The notes under the pieces are model-generated. The model saw only the letters and a program-made list of their open reading frames with translations, had not been told where the DNA came from and searched no databases. The translations under genes and the position numbers were made by a program. Below, one piece after another: positions 27,065-36,030 of a stretch of 64,000 bases of DNA. Every line of letters starts with the position of its first letter. Within the stretch, counting starts at the first letter, position 1. This DNA comes from Putridiphycobacter sp965230195 (GTDB taxonomy: Bacteria; Bacteroidota; Bacteroidia; Flavobacteriales_D; Crocinitomicaceae): assembly GCA_965230195.1 (NCBI GenBank), contig OZ245997.1, positions 6,138,001 to 6,202,000 of the forward strand. The letters are read 5' to 3'.

Positions 27065-27760
27065 TTATTGATAGGAGAAATCAAAAACTGCTGCCAGATT
27101 CTCTTTCAGGATTGGTTTGACCTCTTCAACGGTAATTGGTCGGTTGATTTCTTTAGCCAGTGAAGTGACAGGTTTATCGGTAATTCCACAAGGTACAATA
27201 TTGTTGAAATAAGAAAGATCAGGGTCAATATTTAATGCTAAACCGTGCATGGTTACCCATCTTGAACTTTTAACACCCATGGCGCATATTTTCCTTTCCT
27301 TTGGTGTGCCATGATCGACCCATACCCCGGTTAATCCTTCAACCCGCCCGGATTTAACCCCAAATTCCTGGAGCGTCAGTATGACCGCCTCCTCAAGAAA
27401 ACGCATGTACTTATGGATATCTGTAAAGATTTGGTCGAGATCTAATATTGGGTAGGCTACGAGTTGTCCCGGACCGTGATAGGTAATATCTCCTCCCCGG
27501 TTAATTTTATAATATTTGGCGCCTTTTTGTTTAAGAAGCGCTTCACCAATCAGTAAATTTTGTTCTGAACCACTTTTTCCAAGTGTGTAAACATGGGGGT
27601 GCTCACAAAACAATAAATGATGTTCAGGAATAAGATCCGTTTCCCCCTTTCGTTTAGCAATTTTTAAGTCAACAGACGATTTAAAAAGCTGTTCCTGAAA
27701 GTCCCAGGACTCCTTATAATCGATATGACCTAAATCAGTAAAATTTACCTTATTTTCCAT
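27065..27760 (-). CDS. lipB: Octanoyl-[acyl-carrier-protein]:protein N-octanoyltransferase LipB
   Basis: A 231-residue LipB. It transfers octanoate from acyl-ACP to the lipoyl domains of 2-oxoacid dehydrogenases and GcvH in the cytoplasm. Family signatures are present: RGGDITYHGPGQLVAYPI, the general lysine Lys164 in AMGVKSSRW, MHGLALN, and the catalytic Cys191 in VPCGI. The length is normal. It is divergent from the peroxidase genes, and a TATCTTTG -7 box lies at 27778-27785 just upstream of the ATG. No lipA is adjacent. Confidence 0.95.
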   Translation of the reverse strand: MENKVNFTDLGHIDYKESWDFQEQLFKSSVDLKIAKRKGETDLIPEHHLLFCEHPHVYTLGKSGSEQNLLIGEALLKQKGAKYYKINRGGDITYHGPGQLVAYPILDLDQIFTDIHKYMRFLEEAVILTLQEFGVKSGRVEGLTGVWVDHGTPKERKICAMGVKSSRWVTMHGLALNIDPDLSYFNNIVPCGITDKPVTSLAKEINRPITVEEVKPILKENLAAVFDFSYQ

Positions 27761-27777
27761 TTAATTGCAAAGATAAC

Positions 27778-27812
27778 TCATATTTTTAATAATTTAATTT
27801 TTCGTAAATTTG
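27778..27812. promoter_or_regulatory. Divergent -7 boxes between lipB and the peroxidase genes
   Basis: TATCTTTG on the minus strand (27778-27785) faces lipB, and TAAATTTG on the plus strand (27805-27812) faces the first peroxidase, whose ATG follows only 4 bases later. The 56-bp divergent gap leaves little room for other control sites. Confidence 0.55.
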
Positions 27813-27816
27813 TAAT

Positions 27817-28890
27817 ATGCGGAATTCGAAACTACTACTCGTATCGATTCTCTTATTTATATCATTAACGACTTGTCGAAAGGATAATGTTGAAGGTGTG
27901 ATTACACCTTACATAATTGACTACCCGGAAGTATTGGCTGATAATTTGCCCAATATGCCAATTCCGGATGACAATCCAATGACTAAAGAAGGGGTTCAAT
28001 TAGGGCGAAAACTTTTTTATGACCCTATTTTATCAGCTGACAATACTCAAGCTTGTGCCGACTGTCATTCTCCGCAAGCCGGGTTTTCAGATACAGCCCG
28101 TTTTAGTGTTGGGATAGATGGTATTAAAGGTGATCGTAACTCAATGCCGTTGGTTAATATTGGCTGGGCAGAAGAGTTTTTCTGGGATGGAAGAGCCGGT
28201 TCGCTTGAGGAACAGGCTTTCGGACCGGTAGTTAATCCAATTGAAATGCATAATACTTGGCCTGATGCAGTAAAGGCATTACAGGCACATCCTGATTATC
28301 CGCCCCTTTTTAATTCAGCGTTTAATACTTTTACTATAGATTCAGTATTGGTTTCCAAAGCTTTGTCTCAATTTGAAAGGACATTATTATCTGGTAATTC
28401 ACCAGTTGACAAATACCTGAGAAATGAGCCAACCGGTTTGAGTTTTGATGATGAGCTGATGATGATTGCCGGATTGGATATTTTCAGAACAGAAGTAGGG
28501 GATTGTTTCCATTGTCATGGAGATCCAACCAATCCACTATGGACCGATAATTTATTTCATAATAATGGTTTGGATGAAGTACCGGTTGATTTAGGGCTTG
28601 GAGCAGTAACCGGCAATCCGTCGGATAATGGAAAATTTAAGACACCAACAGTCAGGAACTTGTTATTTACTCCGCCTTATATGCATGACGGCCGTTTTGA
28701 AACAATAGCTGAGGTAGTGAAGCATTACAGTTCAGGATTGAAAAATTCACCAACCATTGATCCCCAAATGAAAAAAATCAGTTCGGGGGGTATCCAGTTA
28801 ACACCGGTGCAACAACAACAATTGGTTAAATTTTTAGAATGCCTGACGGATTCCAGTTTTATCACTAATCCTGATTTTCAGAAGCCCTAG
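27817..28890 (+). CDS. Dihaem cytochrome c peroxidase-type lipoprotein, copy 1
   Basis: A 357-residue member of the CcpA/MauG family. A signal peptide ends in a lipobox (LTTC, Cys20). The two CxxCH haem sites are Cys80-Cys83 and Cys230-Cys233, and the MHDGR segment near residue 289 is the usual distal motif. Such enzymes reduce hydrogen peroxide in the periplasm or oxidise protein side chains. The downstream copy is about 75% identical by eye with conserved haem spacing, so the pair arose by tandem duplication. Confidence 0.9.
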   Translation: MRNSKLLLVSILLFISLTTCRKDNVEGVITPYIIDYPEVLADNLPNMPIPDDNPMTKEGVQLGRKLFYDPILSADNTQACADCHSPQAGFSDTARFSVGIDGIKGDRNSMPLVNIGWAEEFFWDGRAGSLEEQAFGPVVNPIEMHNTWPDAVKALQAHPDYPPLFNSAFNTFTIDSVLVSKALSQFERTLLSGNSPVDKYLRNEPTGLSFDDELMMIAGLDIFRTEVGDCFHCHGDPTNPLWTDNLFHNNGLDEVPVDLGLGAVTGNPSDNGKFKTPTVRNLLFTPPYMHDGRFETIAEVVKHYSSGLKNSPTIDPQMKKISSGGIQLTPVQQQQLVKFLECLTDSSFITNPDFQKP

Positions 28891-28946
28891 TCACTTTTTG
28901 TTAAAATTATACGTCTTATGACCAAAAATATTTGGATAATAAGGAT

Positions 28947-30023
28947 ATGAAGTTTAATAAAATAGCTTGCACACTACTATTTACCGCCTTTATTATTTCT
29001 GGCTGTCGGAAGGATAAGATTGCAGGGACAACTACACCATATTTTATTGATTATCCGAAAGCTTTAACTGAGTATCTACCGGGAATGCCAATCCCGAATG
29101 ATAATCCAATGACTGATGAAGGTGTTCAGTTAGGGAGGAAGTTATTTTATGACCCTATTTTGTCAGCTGATAATACCCAGGCCTGTGCTGATTGTCATTC
29201 TCCACAAAGTGGGTTTACGGATACTGCACGTTTCAGTACCGGGATTGATGGGCTTAAAGGCGATCGGAACTCTATGCCATTAATTAATTTAGGTTGGTCA
29301 AAGCAGTTCTTTTGGGATGGAAGAGCTGGTTCACTGGAAGAACAGGCTTTTGGACCTGTTGTAAATCCCATAGAAATGCACAATACCTGGCCAAATGCCG
29401 TAAAAGCGTTGCAGGAACACCCGGATTACCCTTCTCTTTTTCATGGTGCTTTCAATACCTTTACCATAGATTCGACTTTAGTTGCCAAGGCATTGGCCCA
29501 GTTTGAACGTATATTATTATCGGGAGATTCTCCTTTTGACCGCTACAACAGAGGTGAACCAACAGGTCTTTCACTTGATGATGAGGCTATGATGCTTGCC
29601 GGTTTTGATATTTATAGAATAGAGGAGAAAGGAGATTGCATTCATTGTCATGGTGATGGCACAAATCCATTATGGACAGATGATAAGTTTCACAACAATG
29701 GGTTGGATATGATGTCGGACGATCCCGGATTAGCTGTTGTTACAGGTAACCCTGCAGATCATGGAAGATTTAAGACACCAACACTTAGGAATTTGCTATT
29801 TACAGCTCCATATATGCATGATGGTCGTTTTAAAACAATTGCAGAAGTGGTAAACCATTATAGCATTGGTGTAAAAAACTCTCCCACAGTTGATCCGGAT
29901 ATGAAAAAAGCACATTTGGGGGGAGTTCAGTTAACTCCACTTGAAAAGCAACAATTAGTTAAATTTCTGGAATGCCTCAGCGATTCCAGTTTTATCACTA
30001 ATCCTGAATTCCAAAAGCCTTAA
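28947..30023 (+). CDS. Dihaem cytochrome c peroxidase-type lipoprotein, copy 2
   Basis: A 358-residue paralogue of the preceding gene, with lipobox ISGC (Cys20), haem sites at Cys80-Cys83 and Cys231-Cys234, and the same MHDGR segment. The ATG at 28947 is chosen: the longer reading starts with TTG at 28932 and would add five residues before the signal peptide. It follows the first copy by 56 bp. Its stop lies 7 bp from the end of the convergent SprB-repeat gene, so a shared terminator region is not visible. Confidence 0.9.
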   Translation: MKFNKIACTLLFTAFIISGCRKDKIAGTTTPYFIDYPKALTEYLPGMPIPNDNPMTDEGVQLGRKLFYDPILSADNTQACADCHSPQSGFTDTARFSTGIDGLKGDRNSMPLINLGWSKQFFWDGRAGSLEEQAFGPVVNPIEMHNTWPNAVKALQEHPDYPSLFHGAFNTFTIDSTLVAKALAQFERILLSGDSPFDRYNRGEPTGLSLDDEAMMLAGFDIYRIEEKGDCIHCHGDGTNPLWTDDKFHNNGLDMMSDDPGLAVVTGNPADHGRFKTPTLRNLLFTAPYMHDGRFKTIAEVVNHYSIGVKNSPTVDPDMKKAHLGGVQLTPLEKQQLVKFLECLSDSSFITNPEFQKP

Positions 30024-30029
30024 GGATAA

Positions 30030-31088
30030 TTAATCTGTAACAATTAGTTTGTCCCGTGCTATAACCGTATTTTGATTATCATTTATCAGGTAATAATATG
30101 GTCCGTCAGCCAGGTCGAGATTGATGGTTTGACTGCCCAAAATGAGTTGCTGATGGTGCGCCAGCTTCCCATTAATGCTGTATATAGAAATAAAAACGGA
30201 TTCGGGAGACAAATTATTTACTACTGATACCTGACCATCATTAACAAGCGTTGGATAAACTTTTATATCAGGGTTGGATGTAAATTGCTCATTGCTAAGC
30301 GAACCAATAAATATGGTATCTGAGAGTATACACCCCAGGGAGTCCTCAACCTGAATTGAATAATCCCCCGGCATTAGATTGGTCCAGACACTATCATTTG
30401 ATGTACTTTGATCAGTAAGACTCGTCCATGTATAAGTGTAGGTGCCTACACCACCACTCACCGAACAATATACTTCTCCCGGATTAGCTGCTGAATGTAT
30501 GGTGCTTCCTAAATCGGTAAACGACATATTACTTGGAGAAGAAATGGTAAAATCAAATTCTTTAGTACACCCAATACTATCTATAATATGGACTTCATAG
30601 GTTCCGGCAATTAATCCAATATTTTCAAATTGGTTGGAACCGTTAATACCATTGGGGTCAGGGTTCCAGTATACATACACATAACCATTAGTATTATGTA
30701 TAGAATCAATATGAATTTCACCTAAGGGTTCATGACCACAGGTTTGACTGATCACCTGTGAACTAATATCAATTTCGGGAGGATTAATTAATTCTACTGA
30801 ATCCAGAACTTCGCAACCGCTTGAATCAATGACGCTAATGTAGTACCAACCAGCCAGGTAATTGTTTAGATTTGGAAGTCCCGGAATATTCTTGATATCA
30901 CCGTTTACATCAGTTATAGTAGGTATCCATGGACCTGAAGTACCATCAATAATTAGAGTGATATTGCCTGTTGCGGTACCATAACATTGTGGGTGAAACA
31001 CATCAATATCAACTGTAAAATTACATTGCGAAAATGAATATTTTAACAGGCATAATGCAAAACAAAGCAGAAAATAGGGTTTTATCAT
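30030..31088 (-). CDS. SprB-repeat-like T9SS surface protein
   Basis: A 352-residue secreted protein. After the signal peptide come about three SprB-type beta-sandwich repeats of roughly 80 residues, each ending in a pattern like LAGWYYISVIDSSGC or IAGTYEVHIIDSIGC with paired cysteines. A type A T9SS sorting domain follows (IKVYPTLVNDGQ, then SIYSINGKL and the final LIVTD). Repeats of this type are found in gliding-motility adhesins, so a surface or released adhesin is likely. It is much shorter than SprB itself. Confidence 0.8.
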   Translation of the reverse strand: MIKPYFLLCFALCLLKYSFSQCNFTVDIDVFHPQCYGTATGNITLIIDGTSGPWIPTITDVNGDIKNIPGLPNLNNYLAGWYYISVIDSSGCEVLDSVELINPPEIDISSQVISQTCGHEPLGEIHIDSIHNTNGYVYVYWNPDPNGINGSNQFENIGLIAGTYEVHIIDSIGCTKEFDFTISSPSNMSFTDLGSTIHSAANPGEVYCSVSGGVGTYTYTWTSLTDQSTSNDSVWTNLMPGDYSIQVEDSLGCILSDTIFIGSLSNEQFTSNPDIKVYPTLVNDGQVSVVNNLSPESVFISIYSINGKLAHHQQLILGSQTINLDLADGPYYYLINDNQNTVIARDKLIVTD

Positions 31089-31167
31089 TTCTTCAGATCA
31101 GTGTAGCATTAAGCACTACAATAATCAGACGAAAGGTGCAATAAAAAAGTGACGGAGTCCAAAGAAG

Positions 31168-32271
31168 TTATTCCGCTATCGTAATGGTTTTCAGCATAGC
31201 ATGCACCTCTCTGAACAGCTCTCGCTTGGCAAAGTTCAATGCATAAACATAAGTGGTTGCATGGACAATTGTATTTCTGGTAGGATGCTGAATCGAATAT
31301 TGAATAAATGGTCCACCACCGCTTGCCGAAGGGTTACCGCCATGAATCCATAGTCCCTCAATTTGCATGGCATTGGCACCATCAACTTCTAATTGAGTAA
31401 ATACAGGTTTCCGTGTAGGATAATATTCAGTGGCCATATATGAATTAACAACAGTTCCTTTAACCACATACTTTAAAGTACTGTCACGTTCCTTTAATAA
31501 GTTGACCGGAGACATGCTGCTTTCATCCACATAGTCGCTTTCCCAGATAATGATTCCTTTTTGAGCCCAGTAAACACCGCCTTTAGCTCCCGTTTTAGGA
31601 TTATCTCCCAATTCCTTACTCTTTTTATCCAATGCGTAAATTACAGTATCCAAATCTGCTTTAAACTTAGCTTCAACAGGGATACCTATGCTGATCCCAA
31701 ATTGTTCCTTGGCTCTTTTATCGAAACCAAAATTTCTGTTATTGGAATATTTTTGAATTAATCGTTCATTTTCCTGATCGTTGAATAACTCAATATAAGT
31801 TGGCAGTTCATTTTTAAAGAAGCTTAATAACCGACCTTTATCAGAATCTTTTACTACCATATAAAGCTGACCTCTGGAGATATGATTTTTCTTTACAATC
31901 ACTTCTGTTTCACTGTAAACACTTTCTTTATCAAGAATAATTCTCAAAAAATTCCTGTTTTTCTTCCCCAACATGTTGATTTGGGATGGGTCTTGTTGTA
32001 AATAATCCATTACAGGTTCCGCACCAATAAAAGGTCCTTTTGCCTCTTTGGAAAAATGAGTTTTAAAGATTTCGGCAAGCTCACCGTCCCAAACATTATC
32101 TTCAACCGAAATCAATACTCTGCCCGGAATACCATTTGCTTTAGGAAGTGTTCCTGTCACCTGGCTTTTGACTTCTGTTGACGTTGAAACTGTTGTTGGT
32201 TGCTCACCTTCTGAACTACTGCATGAGATCAAAAAAACAAAGAGTGTGGATGTGAGGAGTAATGTTTTCAT
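31168..32271 (-). CDS. DUF4837-family lipoprotein
   Basis: A 367-residue lipoprotein (lipobox LISC, Cys17) that I assign to DUF4837 from its length, the GRVLISVEDNVWDGELAEIF opening of the mature part and the position after a LysM transglycosylase gene. The function of the family is not known to me. It is the last gene of the tatA-gatA-mltD operon, 13 bp from the transglycosylase stop. That context points to the periplasm or outer envelope and perhaps to peptidoglycan handling. Confidence 0.75.
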   Translation of the reverse strand: MKTLLLTSTLFVFLISCSSSEGEQPTTVSTSTEVKSQVTGTLPKANGIPGRVLISVEDNVWDGELAEIFKTHFSKEAKGPFIGAEPVMDYLQQDPSQINMLGKKNRNFLRIILDKESVYSETEVIVKKNHISRGQLYMVVKDSDKGRLLSFFKNELPTYIELFNDQENERLIQKYSNNRNFGFDKRAKEQFGISIGIPVEAKFKADLDTVIYALDKKSKELGDNPKTGAKGGVYWAQKGIIIWESDYVDESSMSPVNLLKERDSTLKYVVKGTVVNSYMATEYYPTRKPVFTQLEVDGANAMQIEGLWIHGGNPSASGGGPFIQYSIQHPTRNTIVHATTYVYALNFAKRELFREVHAMLKTITIAE

Positions 32272-32284
32272 TTTGGATATAATT

Positions 32285-33790
32285 TTATTTTTTACCGATC
32301 CGAATTTTTTGGCCGGTTTTCATTTTTTTTGGGTCTAAATCCCTATTTAATTCCTGTAATGCCACAAAAGATATGCCTAATTTTTTACTTACGGTCCAAA
32401 GGCTTTCTCCAGACTGAAGCGAGTAGTATTTATACGAGCCCGAATAGGTAATATTTTTTGTTGGACTTGTTGTCTTTTTAGGTGTTGTTTTCTTTGCAGA
32501 AGCAGGTGAAGGCTTATAATTGTCCAGATGTCTTTTTTCGGGAATAAGGATGATTAATTTTTGGCCAGGGAGAATTTTTGAATTTCTAAGACCATTCCAT
32601 TCCCTGAGTTCAGTCATGGTAACATCATACTCAAGACCAATGGATGCCAGAGTTTCGTCTGGTTTTACGTAGTGGCTTTTTCTTTTGTTTAAAATAACAT
32701 AGTTATTTCCGGTTGAGTCCAGATAAGATTGGTAATTGTATAAACTGTCTTCAAAATCAAAAAAGGATTGCAAAAGATTAACCGGTAATACAATACATTG
32801 GCTTTCGAGAGTATTGGGTATAATATCGGTTTTATACTGTGGATTTAACAATCTGAATTGATCTTCTTCTAATCCTAAAATAGAATCAAGATGTGAAATA
32901 CGAACAGATGATTTTAAGCAAACGGTATCTGTTTCGTGCAGGTAAACCTTGGCCTCTTTTGGTACAATATGATGAGTTTGATAAAAATTCATCATATACA
33001 TCATGGCATAAAAATTAGGTACATACATCTGTGTTTCTTTAGGCAGGTATGAACGGATAGCCCAGTAATTGGTTTTACCGCCAGACCTTCTGATGGCTTT
33101 GTTGACATTTCCAGGACCACAGTTATAAGCCGCCAGTGCTAAATCCCATTCTCCATAAAGGTCATATAAATATTTTAGGTATCGACAAGCCGCATCAGTT
33201 GATTTTTCAGGATGTAAGCGGTCATCAACATATGAGTCTGAATACAAATCGAGCATTCGACCGGTTCTGTACATGATTTGCCACAATCCTGAAGCTCCTG
33301 CCCATGATTTTCCCTGAGGTTGTAGTGCACTTTCAATAATGGGAAGATATTTTAACTCCAGTGGCAAATTGTGTTTGGAAAGGTATTCCTCAAACATGGG
33401 GAAGTATAATTTTGAACGGCCAATCATTACGGATGTATACCTGGCCCTTTTATGCACAAAATACTTTACCGTTTTTATCAAAATAGCATTTGGTTTTGCA
33501 TTGAACGGACTGATATCAGAGATATATTGTAAGCGGTTTCGGTAAATTGAGTCGGGAAAACTAACTACTTTTTGACTTTGATTTCCCAGTTCATCCAGAA
33601 TGGCGTATGCTTCTTTTTTACCCCAGGTATCTTTATAGTATTGGAAAAGAGATTGCTCAACTGTTGCCAGAAACTGTTCAGTCTGGAAAGAATCAACAAA
33701 AATATTTTGTCGCAGGCTGTCCTGTGCAAACCCATAGGTTGAAATCAACAATGCAAGCAATAATTTACTTTTAAGGCGATATGTAAACAA
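32285..33790 (-). CDS. mltD: Membrane-bound lytic murein transglycosylase with two LysM domains
   Basis: A 501-residue MltD-type enzyme that cleaves the MurNAc-GlcNAc bond of peptidoglycan with formation of a 1,6-anhydro product. The order is signal peptide (to about Ala22), Slt-type catalytic domain with the active Glu153 in IIESALQP, GASGLWQIM and AAYNCGPGN, and two LysM repeats at about 371-415 and 455-500. It lies between gatA and the DUF4837 gene on the same strand with short gaps (90 and 13 bp). Confidence 0.9.
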   Translation of the reverse strand: MFTYRLKSKLLLALLISTYGFAQDSLRQNIFVDSFQTEQFLATVEQSLFQYYKDTWGKKEAYAILDELGNQSQKVVSFPDSIYRNRLQYISDISPFNAKPNAILIKTVKYFVHKRARYTSVMIGRSKLYFPMFEEYLSKHNLPLELKYLPIIESALQPQGKSWAGASGLWQIMYRTGRMLDLYSDSYVDDRLHPEKSTDAACRYLKYLYDLYGEWDLALAAYNCGPGNVNKAIRRSGGKTNYWAIRSYLPKETQMYVPNFYAMMYMMNFYQTHHIVPKEAKVYLHETDTVCLKSSVRISHLDSILGLEEDQFRLLNPQYKTDIIPNTLESQCIVLPVNLLQSFFDFEDSLYNYQSYLDSTGNNYVILNKRKSHYVKPDETLASIGLEYDVTMTELREWNGLRNSKILPGQKLIILIPEKRHLDNYKPSPASAKKTTPKKTTSPTKNITYSGSYKYYSLQSGESLWTVSKKLGISFVALQELNRDLDPKKMKTGQKIRIGKK

Positions 33791-33880
33791 ATCAAACAGA
33801 GTTATCTAATTGAGGTTTTCTCAAAGGTAAGGTTTATTATAAAATTAATAACGCAGGAAACAGGGATCTGTAACAGCTAT

Positions 33881-35296
33881 TTAGTTAAGACTTTCCATCA
33901 TATAATCAGAGATGGACAATAATTCACTTTCCTGAAAGTGCTTGCCGAGTAATTGAATACCAAACGGTAAGCCATTAGAGTGGCTGCCTAATGGTAATGA
34001 AATAGCAGGATTTCCGGACAGGTTGGCCTGAACAGTAAATATATCCTGTACATACATTTGAATGGCATCTTTTACACCACCTATTTCAAATGCGGTTGAA
34101 GGAGTGGTTGGCGATAACAGCACGTCATAATCAGCCAGTAATTCATGTGTTTTATCCTGAATTACACGGCGTACTTTCTGCCCCTTTGTATAGTAAGCGT
34201 CATAATAACCATGTGATAAAACAAAAGTACCCAACATGATTCTTCGCTTTACCTCTTCACCAAAGCCTTCGCTTCTTGATTTTTTATACGTTTCTTCAAC
34301 ACCTTTTACATCATCTGCTAATTTACCATAATGTACACCGGTGTATCTTGCCAGATTTGATGAAGCTTCGGCAGTGGTTAATACATAATAAGTAGGCACC
34401 ATTTGGTCAAGATAAGGGAAACTAACCGGATCGACCTGATGTCCCTCTTCTTTCAGTTTTTGTACAACGGATTCCAACTTTGCTTTTACTTCAGAATCAA
34501 GTCCCTTAGACTCCAAACAATCCTGAATATATCCGATTTTTAGTGTTTTACCCTGTAAGTGTTTTACCGGAATTGATTCAATTTGCTCTTGTGTCACTGT
34601 ACTGTCGTAATCATCTACACCAGCCATTACTTCTGTCAGTAAAGCGGCATCTTTAACAGTATTTGTAAATGGTCCGATTTGATCAAATGATGAGGCGTAA
34701 GCCAAAAGACCATGTCTTGAAATTACACCATAAGTAGGTTTAAACCCAACAACACCAGTAAACGAGGCGGGTTGTCGGATAGAACCTCCTGTATCACTAC
34801 CTAAACTTGCTGTACACAGGCCTGCAGCTACTGCACTGGCCGACCCTCCAGATGATCCACCTGGAACAAAGGCTTCGTTAACCGGATTTAAAACAGGATT
34901 GTAAGCCGAGTTCTCATTTGAGCTACCCATTGCAAATTCATCACAATTTAAACGACCAATTATGATCGCATCTTCATTAATGAGACGTTCTACTGCTGTT
35001 GCGGTATAAATTGATTCAAATCCCTCTAAAATTTTTGATGCAGCCGAAACCTTGTGGTTTTTATAAGCCAGATTGTCCTTAAGACCAATGACCATTCCAG
35101 CCAGTTTTCCTGCAGTACCATCCTGAATTTTCTGATCTACCTTTTTAGCCTGCTCCAATGCAGATTCGGTAAATACTTCAAGAAATGCATTCAGGTGTTT
35201 TTTTGATTCTATCCGGTCCAAAAAATATTTTACAATATCTTCAACTTTAGTGCCGGATTCAATGGCAGATTTAATAAGGTCAAAAGAAGTGTACAT
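33881..35296 (-). CDS. gatA: Asp-tRNA(Asn)/Glu-tRNA(Gln) amidotransferase subunit A
   Basis: A 471-residue amidase of the GatA type. It releases ammonia from glutamine to amidate mischarged tRNA together with GatB and GatC. The amidase signature with the Ser-cisSer-Lys triad is present: the lysine in GLKDNLAYKN, the cis-serine in PGGSSGGSASA and the nucleophile in GSDTGGSIRQP. The length is usual. GatB and GatC are not in the window. It starts 16 bp after the tatA stop. Confidence 0.93.
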   Translation of the reverse strand: MYTSFDLIKSAIESGTKVEDIVKYFLDRIESKKHLNAFLEVFTESALEQAKKVDQKIQDGTAGKLAGMVIGLKDNLAYKNHKVSAASKILEGFESIYTATAVERLINEDAIIIGRLNCDEFAMGSSNENSAYNPVLNPVNEAFVPGGSSGGSASAVAAGLCTASLGSDTGGSIRQPASFTGVVGFKPTYGVISRHGLLAYASSFDQIGPFTNTVKDAALLTEVMAGVDDYDSTVTQEQIESIPVKHLQGKTLKIGYIQDCLESKGLDSEVKAKLESVVQKLKEEGHQVDPVSFPYLDQMVPTYYVLTTAEASSNLARYTGVHYGKLADDVKGVEETYKKSRSEGFGEEVKRRIMLGTFVLSHGYYDAYYTKGQKVRRVIQDKTHELLADYDVLLSPTTPSTAFEIGGVKDAIQMYVQDIFTVQANLSGNPAISLPLGSHSNGLPFGIQLLGKHFQESELLSISDYMMESLN

Positions 35297-35312
35297 GCGG
35301 TATTAAGAGAAA

Positions 35313-35510
35313 TTATTCTTCTATTTTATTGTTGGTGCTTTTTTTGGTATCGTCTTCTCCGTTCATCTCATCTTTAAACCCTTTAATACCTTTACCCATT
35401 CCCTTCATTAATTCAGGCAATTTTTTTCCACCAAACAATAATAAAACAATCACTATAATTAACCCTATTTGCCAGGGACCAATCATACCTGCTTCTAAAA
35501 CATTTTCCAT
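35313..35510 (-). CDS. tatA: Sec-independent translocase protein TatA/TatE
   Basis: A 65-residue protein with the TatA layout: a single N-terminal helix (GPWQIGLIIVIVLLLF), the hinge GGKKLPELMKGMGKGIKGF as amphipathic helix, and a charged tail. It forms the pore of twin-arginine export. It is the first gene of the tatA-gatA-mltD-DUF4837 run. A TAAATTTG -7 box lies on the minus strand at 35540-35547, 30 bp before the ATG. Confidence 0.93.
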   Translation of the reverse strand: MENVLEAGMIGPWQIGLIIVIVLLLFGGKKLPELMKGMGKGIKGFKDEMNGEDDTKKSTNNKIEE

Positions 35511-35539
35511 TTTTGTTTTAATTTAAAAAAGTATTGGTG

Positions 35540-35547
35540 CAAATTTA
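35540..35547 (-). promoter_or_regulatory. -7 box of tatA operon
   Basis: TAAATTTG on the minus strand matches TAnnTTTG and lies 29 bp before the tatA ATG. No clear -33 box was found. Confidence 0.4.
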
Positions 35548-35601
35548 GGAATTATAATGCACATGATCGTTTTTATTTAAACATTCCTTAATGAAACCAT
35601 T

Positions 35602-35634
35602 AAAAAAGTCGACTTCATATTGAATGAAGCCGAC
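35602..35634 (-). terminator. Terminator-like hairpin upstream of tatA
   Basis: A 10-bp stem with one mismatch (35608-35617 with 35625-35634) followed on the minus strand by six U residues. No gene ends before it on that strand. The rest of the 520-bp gap to the aldehyde dehydrogenase gene (35635-36030) shows no ORF, RNA gene or repeat that I can support. Confidence 0.4.
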
Positions 35635-36030
35635 CTGTATCATATTCGGGGATTTAAATTAAGCAAAATCCAGTACGCATAAGTTACGAAAAATTAAACG
35701 GACAAAAGAATAAATTTTTGATTAGTGGTTGAATTAATGCATTAAAAGGTTTAATCTAAATTGTAAATCAAAAGGTGATTACCAAAGGCAAACCAACATT
35801 CTAAATGAGATGCAAAGGAAAAAGGAATATATTGATTAATTTTACCACTTTAATTTGAAAGAACAGAATCTTACAGATGAAATGATCATAAATTTTAGAG
35901 GACATTAATTTTAAATGGAACTCCAGGCACAAATAAAATTTTGGGAAACGAAGAATGAGTTCATGAATACAAATGAAGGTAGGTGAAAATGAATAATTCC
36001 ATCTGACCTTTGAAAGGAAATTATTTACAG

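Noticed and set aside
35654..35680. Eight-codon ORF (MRTGFCLI) before the hairpin upstream of tatA, considered as a leader peptide
   Set aside because: No alternative pairing with the terminator arms was found and a -7 box lies between the hairpin and tatA, so attenuation of tatA is not supported.
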